A stretch of DNA of 64,000 bases from Peristeroidobacter agariperforans (GTDB lineage: Bacteria > Pseudomonadota > Gammaproteobacteria > Steroidobacterales > Steroidobacteraceae), in NCBI RefSeq assembly GCF_004138335.1, contig NZ_RYFW01000005.1, positions 62,001-126,000 of the forward strand, written 5' to 3'. Below, piece after piece: positions 44,270 to 53,525 of the stretch (position 1 is the stretch's first letter; each line of letters begins with the position of its first letter). The position numbers were made by a program, and so were the translations under genes. Below the pieces are notes generated by a model that was not told the DNA's origin, ran no database searches, and saw only the letters and a program-made list of their open reading frames with translations.

Positions 44270-45619
44270 ATGAGCAAGTTGACCAGACGGACAGTCCTGC
44301 GAGGTATGGTTGGCGGCGCCGCGGTGAACGTCGCGTTGCCCTTGTTGAACTGCATGCTCAACACCAACGGCACCGCGCTCGCCGACGGCAAGCCGATGCC
44401 GATTCGTTTCGGCACCTGGGGCTGGGGCCTCGGCATGAATCAGAGCATCTTCGTGCCGAAGAAGTACGGCGAGGATTTCGATCTGCCCGAGGAGATCGCG
44501 GCGCTCGCGCCGATCAAGAAGCACATCAACCTCATCACCAACACGCAGGCGTTCCGCGACAACTACCAGAACCTGTGTCACTACACCGGCTGGGTCATCG
44601 CCCGCACGGGCTCCGCGCCGAAGGACACCAAGGACATTCCGGGTGAGACCATCGACGTGACGATCGCGAACCAGATCGGCGGCGGCACGCGCTTCAAGTC
44701 GCTCACGGCAACCGCCACGGGCGACGTGCGTAACACCTACAGCTACGAGAACAGCAACACGCCGAACGCCCCCGAGTGGTCGCCGTTGCAGTTCTACACG
44801 CGCCTGTTCGGCCCGGACTTCCCGGATCCGAACGCGAAGACCTTCACGCCCGATCCGCGCATCATGGTGCGTCGGAGCGTGCTCTCGGGCGTCATGGATC
44901 AGACCAAGAGCCTGATGCAGACGGTGCCGGCCGATGACCGTGCGCGCCTGGATCAGTACTTCAGCGGCCTGCGTCATCTGGAGCAGCAGTTCCAGCAGCG
45001 CCTGGAGAAGCCCGAGCCGATCGAGGCGTGCGTGCGTCCGGGCGAGATCACGGTGGATCCGGCGATGGGTCAGGAAGCCGAGGCGATCGCGATCCGTCAC
45101 AAGATGATGACGGAGCTGCTGGTCATGGCGCTGGCGTGCGATCAGACGCGCGTCTTCAACATGGCCTACACCAACGCGAACTCCTCGACCATCAAGCCGG
45201 GCTACGAGAAGCCGCACCACACGACGACGCACGAGGAGCCGGTGGATATGAAGCTCGGCTATCAGCCGACTGCTTCGTGGTTCACGCGTCGCGCGATGGA
45301 AGGTTGGGCGCACTTCGTGGACGCGTTCACCAAGGTGAAGGAGGGCAACGGCACGTTGCTCGATAACGTCTTCATCATGGCGACGACCGACCACGGCTAC
45401 GCTCGCGTGCACAGCCTGGATCACATTCCGATCTTCACGGCCGGCCGTTGCGGTGGCGCCGTGCGCACGGGTCTGCACATCGATGGCAAGGGCACGACCG
45501 GCTGTCGCGTGGGCTACACCGCGCTCAAGCTCATGGGCGTGGACAAGCCCTCGTGGGGCGTGAACAGCAACAACACCTCGCAGGAAGTCGGCGAGATTCT
45601 CGTGTCTCGGCTGAGCTGA
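44270..45619 (+). CDS. DUF1552 protein with Tat signal
   Basis: 449 residues. The N terminus TRRTVLRGMVGGAAVNVALP is a twin-arginine signal, so the protein is folded before export. The rest matches DUF1552 (PF07586): RFGTWGWGLG, TNTQAFRDNYQNLCHYTG, MVRRSVLSGVMDQTKSLM, YFSGLRHLEQQ, and a C-terminal TTDHGYARVHSLDHIPIFTAG. The last element resembles the alkaline-phosphatase-superfamily metal region of the related DUF1501 proteins. The gene follows the DUF1592 gene directly, and such pairs recur across bacteria. No activity is established to my knowledge. Confidence 0.88.
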   Translation: MSKLTRRTVLRGMVGGAAVNVALPLLNCMLNTNGTALADGKPMPIRFGTWGWGLGMNQSIFVPKKYGEDFDLPEEIAALAPIKKHINLITNTQAFRDNYQNLCHYTGWVIARTGSAPKDTKDIPGETIDVTIANQIGGGTRFKSLTATATGDVRNTYSYENSNTPNAPEWSPLQFYTRLFGPDFPDPNAKTFTPDPRIMVRRSVLSGVMDQTKSLMQTVPADDRARLDQYFSGLRHLEQQFQQRLEKPEPIEACVRPGEITVDPAMGQEAEAIAIRHKMMTELLVMALACDQTRVFNMAYTNANSSTIKPGYEKPHHTTTHEEPVDMKLGYQPTASWFTRRAMEGWAHFVDAFTKVKEGNGTLLDNVFIMATTDHGYARVHSLDHIPIFTAGRCGGAVRTGLHIDGKGTTGCRVGYTALKLMGVDKPSWGVNSNNTSQEVGEILVSRLS

Positions 45620-45689
45620 TTGGCTTCGATTGAAAGACTCGGCGGCCGACGCAAAGGGTCGACGCCGAGGGCTTAGGGGGATGAGTGAG

Positions 45690-47093
45690 ATGAATAGACT
45701 TCGATGGTTGTTGTCCGCGGCGCTGCTCGTCGGCGCCGGCGTCAGCCAGACGACGATGGCGGCGACGGGTCCGTACTGGCAGTCGAAAGACTCCAAGGAC
45801 ACCGAGTCGTATGTGAAGGTGCCGATGCCGCCCGGGATCCAGGTGATCGAGACCGAGCTCGAGGGCCCGGTGTTCGCGACCGCCGAGGGCAAGACCATCT
45901 ACACCTGGCCGCTCGGCAATCTTCGTAACGGCAACGCGGGCGATCGTCGTAACAGCGGTGTCTCGACCTGCGATGGCACGATCTATAAAGAAACTTCGGG
46001 CTACATGAGCCCGTATCCCCCGGGCTTCCTGCTGCCCGAGCTCGAGACTCGCAAGAGCTGCGAGCAGCTGTGGCCGGCGGTGCTCGCGCCCGCCGATGCC
46101 AAGCCCGTGGGCAAGTGGACCGTGGTGAAGCGCAAGAACGGCCAGAGTCAGTGGGCGTACGATGGCTATCCCGTCTACACCTCGAGCCTCGATAAGAAGG
46201 CCGGCGATGTGTTCGGCGGCACCAATGCGTTGTCCGGTGGCGCGCAAGGCATCGTGCGTCAGCCGATCGGACCGCCGCCCGATGTGCCCCCGGAGCTCGA
46301 TGTCGTTCCATTCCGCACCGGCCACATGATCACGACGTACAAAGGCTTCTCGGTGTATGCCTCGGATGCGGACGCGCCGGGCAAATCCAACTGCGTGGAC
46401 AAGTGTCTGTCGGATTGGGATCCGGTGATTGCTCCGCAGACCGCGAAGACCAAGGGCGACTGGAGCGTGGTCGAGCGCTCGCCCGGCATCAAACAATGGG
46501 CCTATCGCGGCCAGCCGCTCTACACCTACGTGCACGAGAAAAAGGCGCGCGCGGTGACGGGCAGCGACAATCCGGGCTGGCACAACGTCTACACGCAGCG
46601 TGCGCTGCCGCCGCCGGCGGACTTCACGGTGCAGGACTCGCGCATCGGTCAGGTGCTCGCGGATAAGGATGGCAAGACCATCTATATCTATCAGTGCAAC
46701 GACGACGCGCTCGATCAGCAGACGTGCGATCACCCGGATTCCCCGCAGGTCTATCGCATGGCCATCTGCGGCAACTTCGATCCGAATGTTTGTAATGCGA
46801 CGTTCCCCTATGTGAAGGCATCCCCCGGCGCGAAAGCCGACAGCAGCCTGTGGACGGTCGTCACGATCGATCCAAAGACCGGCAAGTGGGCGAAGCCGGG
46901 CGATGCCGGCGCGATGCAAGTGTGGGCCTATCGCGGCCGTCCCGTGTACACCTATGGCGAGGACTTGAAGCCAGGCGATGCGAACGGCGACAACTACGGT
47001 GAGTTCAACGGTCAGCGCAACGGCTTCCGGGCGTACTGGGTGCGAGACGACTATCGCAACAACAACGTCGGTCGCACGGCCAACGATCGCTAA
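45690..47093 (+). CDS. Secreted-repeat (COG4315/PF03640) protein, three copies
   Basis: 467 residues from the ATG at 45690, nine bases after GGGGG. After a signal peptide (LLSAALLVGAGVSQTTMA) the chain is three versions of the 'secreted repeat of unknown function': each has a KTIYTW/GFSVYAS-like strand, Cys pairs with a following Trp (CEQLWPAV; CVDKCLSDWDPV), a WTVV or WSVV strand and the hallmark WAYxGxPxYT (WAYDGYPVYT, WAYRGQPLYT, WAYRGRPVYT). Such lipoprotein repeats are often found near cytochromes. Its position next to the haem-bearing DUF1592 protein fits a redox or binding partner. Function unknown. Confidence 0.87.
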   Translation: MNRLRWLLSAALLVGAGVSQTTMAATGPYWQSKDSKDTESYVKVPMPPGIQVIETELEGPVFATAEGKTIYTWPLGNLRNGNAGDRRNSGVSTCDGTIYKETSGYMSPYPPGFLLPELETRKSCEQLWPAVLAPADAKPVGKWTVVKRKNGQSQWAYDGYPVYTSSLDKKAGDVFGGTNALSGGAQGIVRQPIGPPPDVPPELDVVPFRTGHMITTYKGFSVYASDADAPGKSNCVDKCLSDWDPVIAPQTAKTKGDWSVVERSPGIKQWAYRGQPLYTYVHEKKARAVTGSDNPGWHNVYTQRALPPPADFTVQDSRIGQVLADKDGKTIYIYQCNDDALDQQTCDHPDSPQVYRMAICGNFDPNVCNATFPYVKASPGAKADSSLWTVVTIDPKTGKWAKPGDAGAMQVWAYRGRPVYTYGEDLKPGDANGDNYGEFNGQRNGFRAYWVRDDYRNNNVGRTANDR

Positions 47094-47119
47094 CCTTCGG
47101 CGACCTCAGGAGCTTGAAG

Positions 47120-48223
47120 ATGAAGAGCAATGCAGTTCGGATGATGAGCGTCGCAGGCTCGCTGCTCGCCGCCTCGGTGACGGTCGCGCTGTCCACCGCG
47201 AGCGCGCAACCTGCGCCGCTGCAGGAAGGCGGCGGTGCGTTGAAGGATCGCCGCATCGGTTACGTGATGACCCACAAGTACTGGGCCGTCTACGAGACCG
47301 AAGGCGCGAAGACCGAATGTCCGCAGGGCTTCAACGATGGCCCGCGTGAGCAGTTCAAGAAACTGTTCGACGATGGCAAGAAGCGCAGCATCGTCGAGGC
47401 GCAGTTGAAGCGCGAGGGCGAGCAGTGGCATCCGACCACGGCGCCCGAGTCGTTCGTGTTCAAGGAAGCCCAGGGCAACACCTCCTACGGCTTGAACCTG
47501 GACGGCAAGATCGGCCCCGAGGATTTCCTGAGTCCCGAAGGCGAGAAGGGCATCGACAATCAGCTGTATCGGGTGATCGGCTGCATCGGCCACTACCGCA
47601 CGATGGGCACGATCAATCACTTCGAAAATCTCTTCATGCGCAGCTACGACGATACGCGCATCGTCATCGAGCTGACCGAAGTCGACAGCCTGAAGAACGA
47701 TGACGCCGTCGTCGTCACGACCTATCGCGGCAGCGACGGTCTGTTGCAGGATGCGACCGGCGAAGGCTTCATTCCTGGCGGCACGCAGCGCATCGACATG
47801 CGCTGGGGCAAGGAATATGTGAGCAAACTGAACGGCAAGATCGTCGATGGCGTGCTCATCACGGAGCCCGCCGATCGCGTGATGCTGCCGTGGGGTGTCA
47901 CCTTCGGCACCAGCGGCTATCACGTGTTCCGCGGCTTCGAGTTGAAGCTGAAGCTCGATCCGGAAGCCGCCGAAGGCTTGATGGCAGGCTTCGTCGATGT
48001 GAAGGCGTTCAATCATCACTTGAATACCTCCTGGTCGACGCACCATCACAGCTACGGCCAGCTCTCATCGCCCTCGCAGTACAAGGCGATGATGCGTCTC
48101 GCCGATGGCTATCCCGATCCGAAAACCGGCAAAAACACCGCGATTTCCTCGGCCGTCAGAGTGAAGTTCACGCAGGTGTACGTGCAGCAGCCGGAGCAGA
48201 AGGAACTGGTGTCGAAGCAGTAA
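47120..48223 (+). CDS. Secreted protein of unknown function, His-rich C-terminal region
   Basis: 367 residues from the ATG at 47120, seven bases after AGGAG. Signal peptide (VAGSLLAASVTVALSTASA). The mature chain begins with RRIGYVMTHKYWAVYETEGA and contains TECPQGFNDGPREQFKKL. Near its C terminus a cluster of histidines (FNHHLNTSWSTHHHSYG) could bind metal or haem. I do not recognise a domain. It is the last gene of the DUF1592-DUF1552-secreted-repeat run and is followed by a hairpin, so it is part of that unit. A periplasmic partner protein is the most that can be inferred. Confidence 0.75.
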   Translation: MKSNAVRMMSVAGSLLAASVTVALSTASAQPAPLQEGGGALKDRRIGYVMTHKYWAVYETEGAKTECPQGFNDGPREQFKKLFDDGKKRSIVEAQLKREGEQWHPTTAPESFVFKEAQGNTSYGLNLDGKIGPEDFLSPEGEKGIDNQLYRVIGCIGHYRTMGTINHFENLFMRSYDDTRIVIELTEVDSLKNDDAVVVTTYRGSDGLLQDATGEGFIPGGTQRIDMRWGKEYVSKLNGKIVDGVLITEPADRVMLPWGVTFGTSGYHVFRGFELKLKLDPEAAEGLMAGFVDVKAFNHHLNTSWSTHHHSYGQLSSPSQYKAMMRLADGYPDPKTGKNTAISSAVRVKFTQVYVQQPEQKELVSKQ

Positions 48224-48228
48224 CCCGT

Positions 48229-48260
48229 CGGTGCGCAGGAATTTTCGGCCCTGCGCACCG
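48229..48260 (+). terminator. Terminator hairpin at end of the DUF1592/DUF1552 unit
   Basis: Stem CGGTGCGCAGG (48229-48239) with CCTGCGCACCG (48250-48260) and a 10-nt loop, starting 6 bp past the last stop codon. It separates this unit from the 2-oxoacid dehydrogenase operon. Confidence 0.65.
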
Positions 48261-48383
48261 ATGCTTGCCACGATCATGCGCAGAGGCGCCTTCGAGGCGC
48301 GAATTTGGCGAAGAAATAACCGCGATGCGATAGCTAGACTGCCCCAATACAAGTAGACAACAAACGTTGTTTAGGGGGCTGTC

Positions 48384-49661
48384 ATGCTGCACTCAACCCG
48401 CCTGGATCGTCAGGCGGTGGCGCTCAGACCGGCGCGCAACGCGCCCCTGACGCTCCGAATTCCCGAGCCTGCCGCCCGTCCGGGCGAGCCGGTCAACTTC
48501 AGTAAACTTCGTTTGTCAGCGCCGGGCGCCGTGCGTCGGCCCTCGCTCGATGCCGAGCCGCGAGCGATGCACGATCTTGCCTACGAGCTGATCCGTGTGC
48601 TCGATGACAAGGGCAACGCGGTTGGTCCGTGGGTGCCGGAGATCGCGAGCGCCACGCTCATCGCCGGTCTGCGCAACATGATGCTCACGCGTGTGTTCGA
48701 TGAGCGCATGTATCGCGCGCAGCGTCAGGGCAAATGTTCCTTTTACGTCAAGAGCACCGGTGAGGAAGCGGTGGCGGCGGCGCAGGCCGCGGCGCTCGAA
48801 AGCACCGACATGCTCTTCGGCAGCTACCGCTCGCAGGGCCTGCTGATCGCGCGTGGCTATCCACTCCTGAAGATGATGGGTCAGGTGTATTCCAACGCGC
48901 TCGATCCGCTGCTGGGCCGGCAGATGCCCGTCATGTATTCGAGCCGCGAGCACAATTACTTCACCATCTCGGGCAACCTCGGCACGCAGTTCATTCAAGC
49001 GGTCGGCTGGTCGATGGCTTCGGCGTTGAGCGGCGACACGCGGATCGCGGCGAGCTGGATCGGCGATGGCACGACGGCCGAAGGCGATTTCCACTATGCG
49101 ATGACCTTCGCCTCGGTGTATCGGGCGCCGGTGATTCTCAACGTCGTCAACAACCAGTGGGCGATTTCCTCGTTCCAGGGCATCGCAGGCGGCGATGAAG
49201 CGCCGTTTGCGGCCCGTGCGGTGGGCTATGGGCTGCCGGCGCTGCGCGTCGATGGCAACGATTTCCTCGCGGTGTATGCCGCGACCAAGTGGGCGGCTTC
49301 GCGCGCACGCGCCAATCATGGCGCGACGCTGATCGAGCTGTTCACCTATCGCGCCGAGGCGCACTCGACGAGCGATGATCCGACCCGCTACCGGCCCGCC
49401 GATGAAGGCGCGAAGTGGCCGCTCGGCGATCCCATTGCGCGCTTGAAACAGCACCTCATCGCCCGTGGCGAGTGGAGCGAGCAGAAGCACGCGTCGTTGC
49501 AGGAGGAAGTGACGGCCGAAGTGCGCAATCTGCAGAAAGAAGCGGAAGCCAAGGGCGTGCACGGAAGCAACCAGCCCCCGAGCCCCAAGACGATGTTCGA
49601 AGGCGTGTTCAAGGAGCCCGATCCGCGGCTGCTGAAGCAGCGCCAGGAGGCGGGATTCTAG
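48384..49661 (+). CDS. bkdA1: Branched-chain 2-oxoacid dehydrogenase E1 alpha
   Basis: 425 residues; AGGGGG lies upstream of the ATG. Thiamine-diphosphate motif GDGTTAEGDF to NNQW is complete. RVFDERMYRAQRQGK, YRSQGLLIARGYPL and YRAEAHSTSDDPTRYRP are characteristic of the branched-chain (BCKDH) rather than the pyruvate enzyme. With E1 beta it decarboxylates 2-oxo acids from Val, Leu and Ile and acylates the E2 lipoyl group in the cytosol. It starts a four-enzyme operon with 3-4 bp gaps, so subunits are made together. Regulation is probably by the Lrp protein encoded at the end of the operon. Confidence 0.94.
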   Translation: MLHSTRLDRQAVALRPARNAPLTLRIPEPAARPGEPVNFSKLRLSAPGAVRRPSLDAEPRAMHDLAYELIRVLDDKGNAVGPWVPEIASATLIAGLRNMMLTRVFDERMYRAQRQGKCSFYVKSTGEEAVAAAQAAALESTDMLFGSYRSQGLLIARGYPLLKMMGQVYSNALDPLLGRQMPVMYSSREHNYFTISGNLGTQFIQAVGWSMASALSGDTRIAASWIGDGTTAEGDFHYAMTFASVYRAPVILNVVNNQWAISSFQGIAGGDEAPFAARAVGYGLPALRVDGNDFLAVYAATKWAASRARANHGATLIELFTYRAEAHSTSDDPTRYRPADEGAKWPLGDPIARLKQHLIARGEWSEQKHASLQEEVTAEVRNLQKEAEAKGVHGSNQPPSPKTMFEGVFKEPDPRLLKQRQEAGF

Positions 49662-49664
49662 ATC

Positions 49665-50678
49665 ATGGCGACGATGAACATGATTCAGGCCCTGAACTCG
49701 GCCATGTCCACCATGATGGCGCGCGATCCGAGCGTCGTGGTGTTCGGCGAGGACGTGGGCTACTTCGGCGGCGTGTTCCGCGCCACCGACGGACTGCAAA
49801 AGAAATATGGCGCGCACCGTTGTTTCGACACACCGATCGCCGAAGGCGGCATCGTCGGTGCGGCTATCGGCATGGGGGCTTATGGCATGCGCCCGGTGGT
49901 GGAGATCCAGTTTGCGGACTACATCTACCCGGCGTTCGATCAGCTGACCTCGGAGGCGGCGCGCATTCGCTATCGCTCCGCGGGCGACTTCAACGTGCCC
50001 ATCGTCGTGCGCACGCCGTACGGCGGCGGCATCTTCGGCGGACAAACTCACAGTCAAAGCCCCGAAGGCCTGTTCACCCACGTCGTGGGCCTGAAGGTCG
50101 TGATTCCTTCGACGCCTTACGATGCGAAGGGCCTGCTGATCAGCTCGATCGAAGATGACGATCCGGTGATATTCCTCGAGCCGAAGCGCCTCTACACGGG
50201 CCCCTTCGACGGTCGTCACGATGTGGCGGTGAAGCCCTGGTCGGTGCATCCGGCCTCGGAGGTGCCCGAGGACTACTACCGCGTCCCGTTGGGCAAGGCC
50301 TCGATCGTGCGGGCGGGCGAGGATGTGACGATCCTCGCGTATGGAACGATGGTGCACGTGGCGCTCGCCGCCGCGCAGGAAAGCGGCGTCGATGCGGAAG
50401 TCATCGATCTGCGCAGCCTGGTTCCGCTCGATCTCGAGACCATCATGGCGTCCGTCAACAAAACCGGCCGGTGCATCGTCGTGCACGAGGCGACCAAGAC
50501 GAGCGGCTTCGGTGCGGAGCTTGCGGCGCTGGTTCAGCGCGAATGTTTCTATCAGCTGGAGTCGCCGGTGGAGCGCGTCACGGGTTGGGATATTCCTTAT
50601 CCGCACGCGTTCGAGTGGCAGTACTTCCCGGGGCCGACGCGCGTCGCCGCAGCGATGCGTCAGGCGATGGAGGCATAA
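49665..50678 (+). CDS. bkdA2: Branched-chain 2-oxoacid dehydrogenase E1 beta
   Basis: 337 residues, normal for the family. MIQALNSAMSTMMARDPSVV, GEDVGYFGGVFRAT, FDTPIAEGGIVGAAIGMG and QFADYIYPAFDQL are hallmark E1 beta blocks; the C-terminal transketolase half has GTMVHVALAAA and DLRSLVPLDLETI, with CIVVHEATKTSGFGAE. It completes the alpha2-beta2 decarboxylase with the product of the gene 3 bp upstream, and is 3 bp from the E2 gene. No truncation or missing motif is seen. Confidence 0.94.
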   Translation: MATMNMIQALNSAMSTMMARDPSVVVFGEDVGYFGGVFRATDGLQKKYGAHRCFDTPIAEGGIVGAAIGMGAYGMRPVVEIQFADYIYPAFDQLTSEAARIRYRSAGDFNVPIVVRTPYGGGIFGGQTHSQSPEGLFTHVVGLKVVIPSTPYDAKGLLISSIEDDDPVIFLEPKRLYTGPFDGRHDVAVKPWSVHPASEVPEDYYRVPLGKASIVRAGEDVTILAYGTMVHVALAAAQESGVDAEVIDLRSLVPLDLETIMASVNKTGRCIVVHEATKTSGFGAELAALVQRECFYQLESPVERVTGWDIPYPHAFEWQYFPGPTRVAAAMRQAMEA

Positions 50679-50681
50679 CGC

Positions 50682-52094
50682 ATGGGACAGTACAGCTTCA
50701 AACTGCCCGACGTGGGTGAGGGCACGGCCGAGGCCGAGATCGCCGAGTGGCGCGTGAAGGTCGGCGATCGCGTCGAGGAGGATCAGCCGCTCGTCGACAT
50801 GATGACGGACAAGGCGACGGTTGAACTGACCTCACCGGTCGCAGGCGTCGTGCAGAGCATCGCCGGCCGCGCGGGCGAGAAGGCCGCGGTCGGATCGGTG
50901 CTGGTCGTGCTGGAAACCGCAGGCGACGCATCGGCAGATCAAAACAAACAAACCGCAGCCGCTGAGCAACCGGCTGCGGTTGCAGCTCAGGCCGGTGCTG
51001 AGCAGCGTCGCACCGGCACGGGCCCGGTCGCGCTGGCCTCCGGCGCCGCGCATGCGCCATCGCGCAGCGCGGACTTGGGCTCGGGTGCCGGCCATGGCGC
51101 GAGCCGTAGCGACGACTCATCGGCGTACGCCGTCGCAGGCTTCAGTCGAGCTCACGAGGCGGGCACTCAGCCGCGTCGGGGCGAGCGTCCGGCCGCATCG
51201 CCAGCCGTGCGTCGGCGTGCCGAGGAGCTCGGCATCAAACTGCAGTTCGTGCGTGGCACCGGCCCCACCGGTCGCATTCTTCACGCCGATCTGGATGCCT
51301 ACCTTGCAGACGAAACCGGCGCGGGTGGTCCCTCGCGCATCGGACAGGCCGAGCCCGCTCAAGGCGGCGGCAACAATTATCTGTACACGAAGCTCGCAGG
51401 CGGCGAGGACATCCCCGTCATCGGCCTGCGCCGGCAGATCGCCGAGCGCATGCAGGCCGCGAAACGTCACATTCCTCACTTCACCTATGTGGAAGAAGTC
51501 GACGTCACCGAGCTCGAAGAACTCCGTGCGCACTTGAACGCGACCCGCGCCAAAGATCAGCCGAAGCTGACCTTGCTGCCGTTCCTCATGCGCGCACTCG
51601 TCCGAGTGCTGCGTGAGTTCCCGCAGATGAACGCAACCTACGACGATGAAGCGGGCGTGATCCATCGCAGCGCCCCGGTGCACATCGGCATGGCCGTGCA
51701 AACCACCCGAGGCCTCCTGGTCGCCGTGATCAAGCACGCCGAATCCCGTGATCTGTGGGACTGCGCAAGCGAAGTAGGTCAGCTCGCAACCGTCACGCGC
51801 GATGGCAAGGCTTCGCGCGAGCAGCTGACGGGCTCGACCATCACCATCACGAGCCTGGGTCCTTTGGGCGGTGTCTCCGCGACGCCGGTCATCAATCGTC
51901 CGGAAGTGGCGATCATCGGACCGAACAAGATCGTCGAGCGCCCGGTGGTGCGCGACGGGCAGATCGTGATTCGCAAGATGATGAATCTGTCCTCCTCGTT
52001 CGACCATCGGGTCATCGACGGCGCCGAAGCCGCCGAATTCATTCAACGCCTGCGCGCGGTGCTCGAGCAGCCCGCCACCATTTTCGTTCGGTGA
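50682..52094 (+). CDS. bkdB: Branched-chain 2-oxoacid dehydrogenase E2 (lipoyl acyltransferase)
   Basis: 470 residues. One lipoyl domain with Lys44 in MMTDKATVEL, an Ala/Gln-rich flexible linker (~90-165), a peripheral-subunit-binding domain (PAVRRRAEELGI, GTGPTGRILHADL) and the catalytic acyltransferase domain with FDHRVIDGAEAAEF carrying the active-site His and Asp. It moves acyl groups from E1 to CoA and is the core of the complex. The single lipoyl domain and KATVELTS context fit BCKDH E2. Between E1 beta and E3 genes with 3-4 bp spacings. Confidence 0.94.
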   Translation: MGQYSFKLPDVGEGTAEAEIAEWRVKVGDRVEEDQPLVDMMTDKATVELTSPVAGVVQSIAGRAGEKAAVGSVLVVLETAGDASADQNKQTAAAEQPAAVAAQAGAEQRRTGTGPVALASGAAHAPSRSADLGSGAGHGASRSDDSSAYAVAGFSRAHEAGTQPRRGERPAASPAVRRRAEELGIKLQFVRGTGPTGRILHADLDAYLADETGAGGPSRIGQAEPAQGGGNNYLYTKLAGGEDIPVIGLRRQIAERMQAAKRHIPHFTYVEEVDVTELEELRAHLNATRAKDQPKLTLLPFLMRALVRVLREFPQMNATYDDEAGVIHRSAPVHIGMAVQTTRGLLVAVIKHAESRDLWDCASEVGQLATVTRDGKASREQLTGSTITITSLGPLGGVSATPVINRPEVAIIGPNKIVERPVVRDGQIVIRKMMNLSSSFDHRVIDGAEAAEFIQRLRAVLEQPATIFVR

Positions 52095-52098
52095 TTCC

Positions 52099-53502
52099 AT
52101 GAGCGAACACATCAAGACACGGTTGTTGGTCGTAGGCGGTGGCCCCGGTGGTTATGTCACCGCGCTTCGGGCGGCGCAGCTCGGCGTGCCGGTTACCCTG
52201 GTGGAAGCGGACCGGTTGGGCGGAACGTGCCTGATCCGCGGCTGCATTCCCTCGAAGGCGATGATTCATGCCGCGGAAAAATTTACCAACGTGCGTGAGG
52301 CCGCCAAGCAGGGCGGCACGTTGGGCATCTCCCTGAGCGCGCCGCCCACACTGAACCTCGCCGAGACGGTGAAGTGGAAAGACGGCGTCGTGAATCGCCT
52401 CAACGAAGGCGTTGCCGGTTTGCTCAAGCGCGCGAAGGTGCAGGTGATCGCAGGCTGGGCGAACTTCGTCGATGCGAAGTCCTGCGTCGTGCAGACCAGC
52501 GGCGGTCAGCTCAGCATCACCGCCGAGCACGTGGTGCTGGCGACGGGCTCGGAGCCCGTGGCACTGCCGGGCCTGCCCTTCGGCGGGCCGATCATCTCCT
52601 CGACCGAAGCGTTGTCGTTGCAGAGCCTGCCCAAGAGCCTCGCCGTCATCGGCGCCGGCTACATCGGCCTCGAGCTCGGTTCCGCGTTCCGCAAGCTGGG
52701 CGTCGATGTCACGGTCGTCGAAGCCCAGGATCGCATCCTGCCGCTGTATGACAGCGCGCTGGTGAAACCGGTCGCGCGGTGGCTGGAAAAGAACGGGGTG
52801 CCGGTGCACCTGGGCGCGAGCGTCATCGGCTTCGAAGCCGGCGCGCTGTTCGCGAAGACGCAGGACGGCCGGTCGCTCGCCTTGAAGGCCGAACAGGTGC
52901 TCGTCACGGTCGGCCGCCGGCCGCGTACGGAGGGCTGGGGCCTGGAGAACATGGGCATCGATATGAGCGGACGCTTCGTGCACGTCGACGATCAGTGCCG
53001 CACCTCGATGCGTAATGTGTGGGCGATCGGCGATCTGGTGGGCGAGCCGATGCTCGAGCACAAGGCCGCGGCGCAGGGCGAGATGGTCGCCGAGCTCATC
53101 GCGGGCCATCGCCGTCGTTTCGATCCGGTTGCCATTCCTGCCGTGTGCTTCACGGAACCGGAGATCATCAGCGTGGGTCTTTCTCCTGGCGATGCGGGCG
53201 CGGGCGATATCGAGGTGATCACCTCGCAGTTCCCCTTCGCTGCAAACGGACGCGCGTTGTCGATGGAAGCGGGCGAGGCGGGTGGCTTCGTACGCATCGT
53301 GGCGCGCAAGCACGACCGTCGCTTGCTGGGCATCCAGGCGGTGGGCGCGCACGTTTCGGAGCTCTCCGGAGAGTTTGCGCTCGCGCTCGAGATGGGCGCG
53401 ACGCTGGAGGATGTGGCGGGCGTCATTCACGCCCATCCGACGCTGTCCGAGGCGTTTTTTGAGGCATCGCTGGCCGGTCTCGGCCACGCGCTGCACGTCT
53501 AA
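52099..53502 (+). CDS. lpdV: Dihydrolipoyl dehydrogenase E3
   Basis: 467 residues. FAD-binding GGGPGGY at 13-19, redox disulfide Cys44/Cys49 in GGTCLIRGCIPSK (the common Asn-Val of this motif is Ile-Arg), NAD site GAGYIGLELGSAF, second FAD motif AIGDLVGEPMLEHKA, and the C-terminal His-Glu pair in HAHPTLSE. It reoxidises the E2 lipoyl group with NAD+. As the operon-borne copy it is likely dedicated to the branched-chain complex. Four bp after the E2 gene; the Lrp gene follows. Confidence 0.94.
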   Translation: MSEHIKTRLLVVGGGPGGYVTALRAAQLGVPVTLVEADRLGGTCLIRGCIPSKAMIHAAEKFTNVREAAKQGGTLGISLSAPPTLNLAETVKWKDGVVNRLNEGVAGLLKRAKVQVIAGWANFVDAKSCVVQTSGGQLSITAEHVVLATGSEPVALPGLPFGGPIISSTEALSLQSLPKSLAVIGAGYIGLELGSAFRKLGVDVTVVEAQDRILPLYDSALVKPVARWLEKNGVPVHLGASVIGFEAGALFAKTQDGRSLALKAEQVLVTVGRRPRTEGWGLENMGIDMSGRFVHVDDQCRTSMRNVWAIGDLVGEPMLEHKAAAQGEMVAELIAGHRRRFDPVAIPAVCFTEPEIISVGLSPGDAGAGDIEVITSQFPFAANGRALSMEAGEAGGFVRIVARKHDRRLLGIQAVGAHVSELSGEFALALEMGATLEDVAGVIHAHPTLSEAFFEASLAGLGHALHV

Positions 53503-53525
53503 TGGCTGCCGAGGAAAGAAGCGCC

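Noticed and set aside
48357-48370. ACAAC/GTTGT inverted repeat upstream of bkdA1 as an Lrp site
   Set aside because: Arms are only 5 bp and the second Lrp leader has no matching copy, so there is no support for a site.
48516-50606. Long minus-strand open frame opposite the E1 alpha and E1 beta genes
   Set aside because: Antisense shadow of highly conserved enzyme genes.
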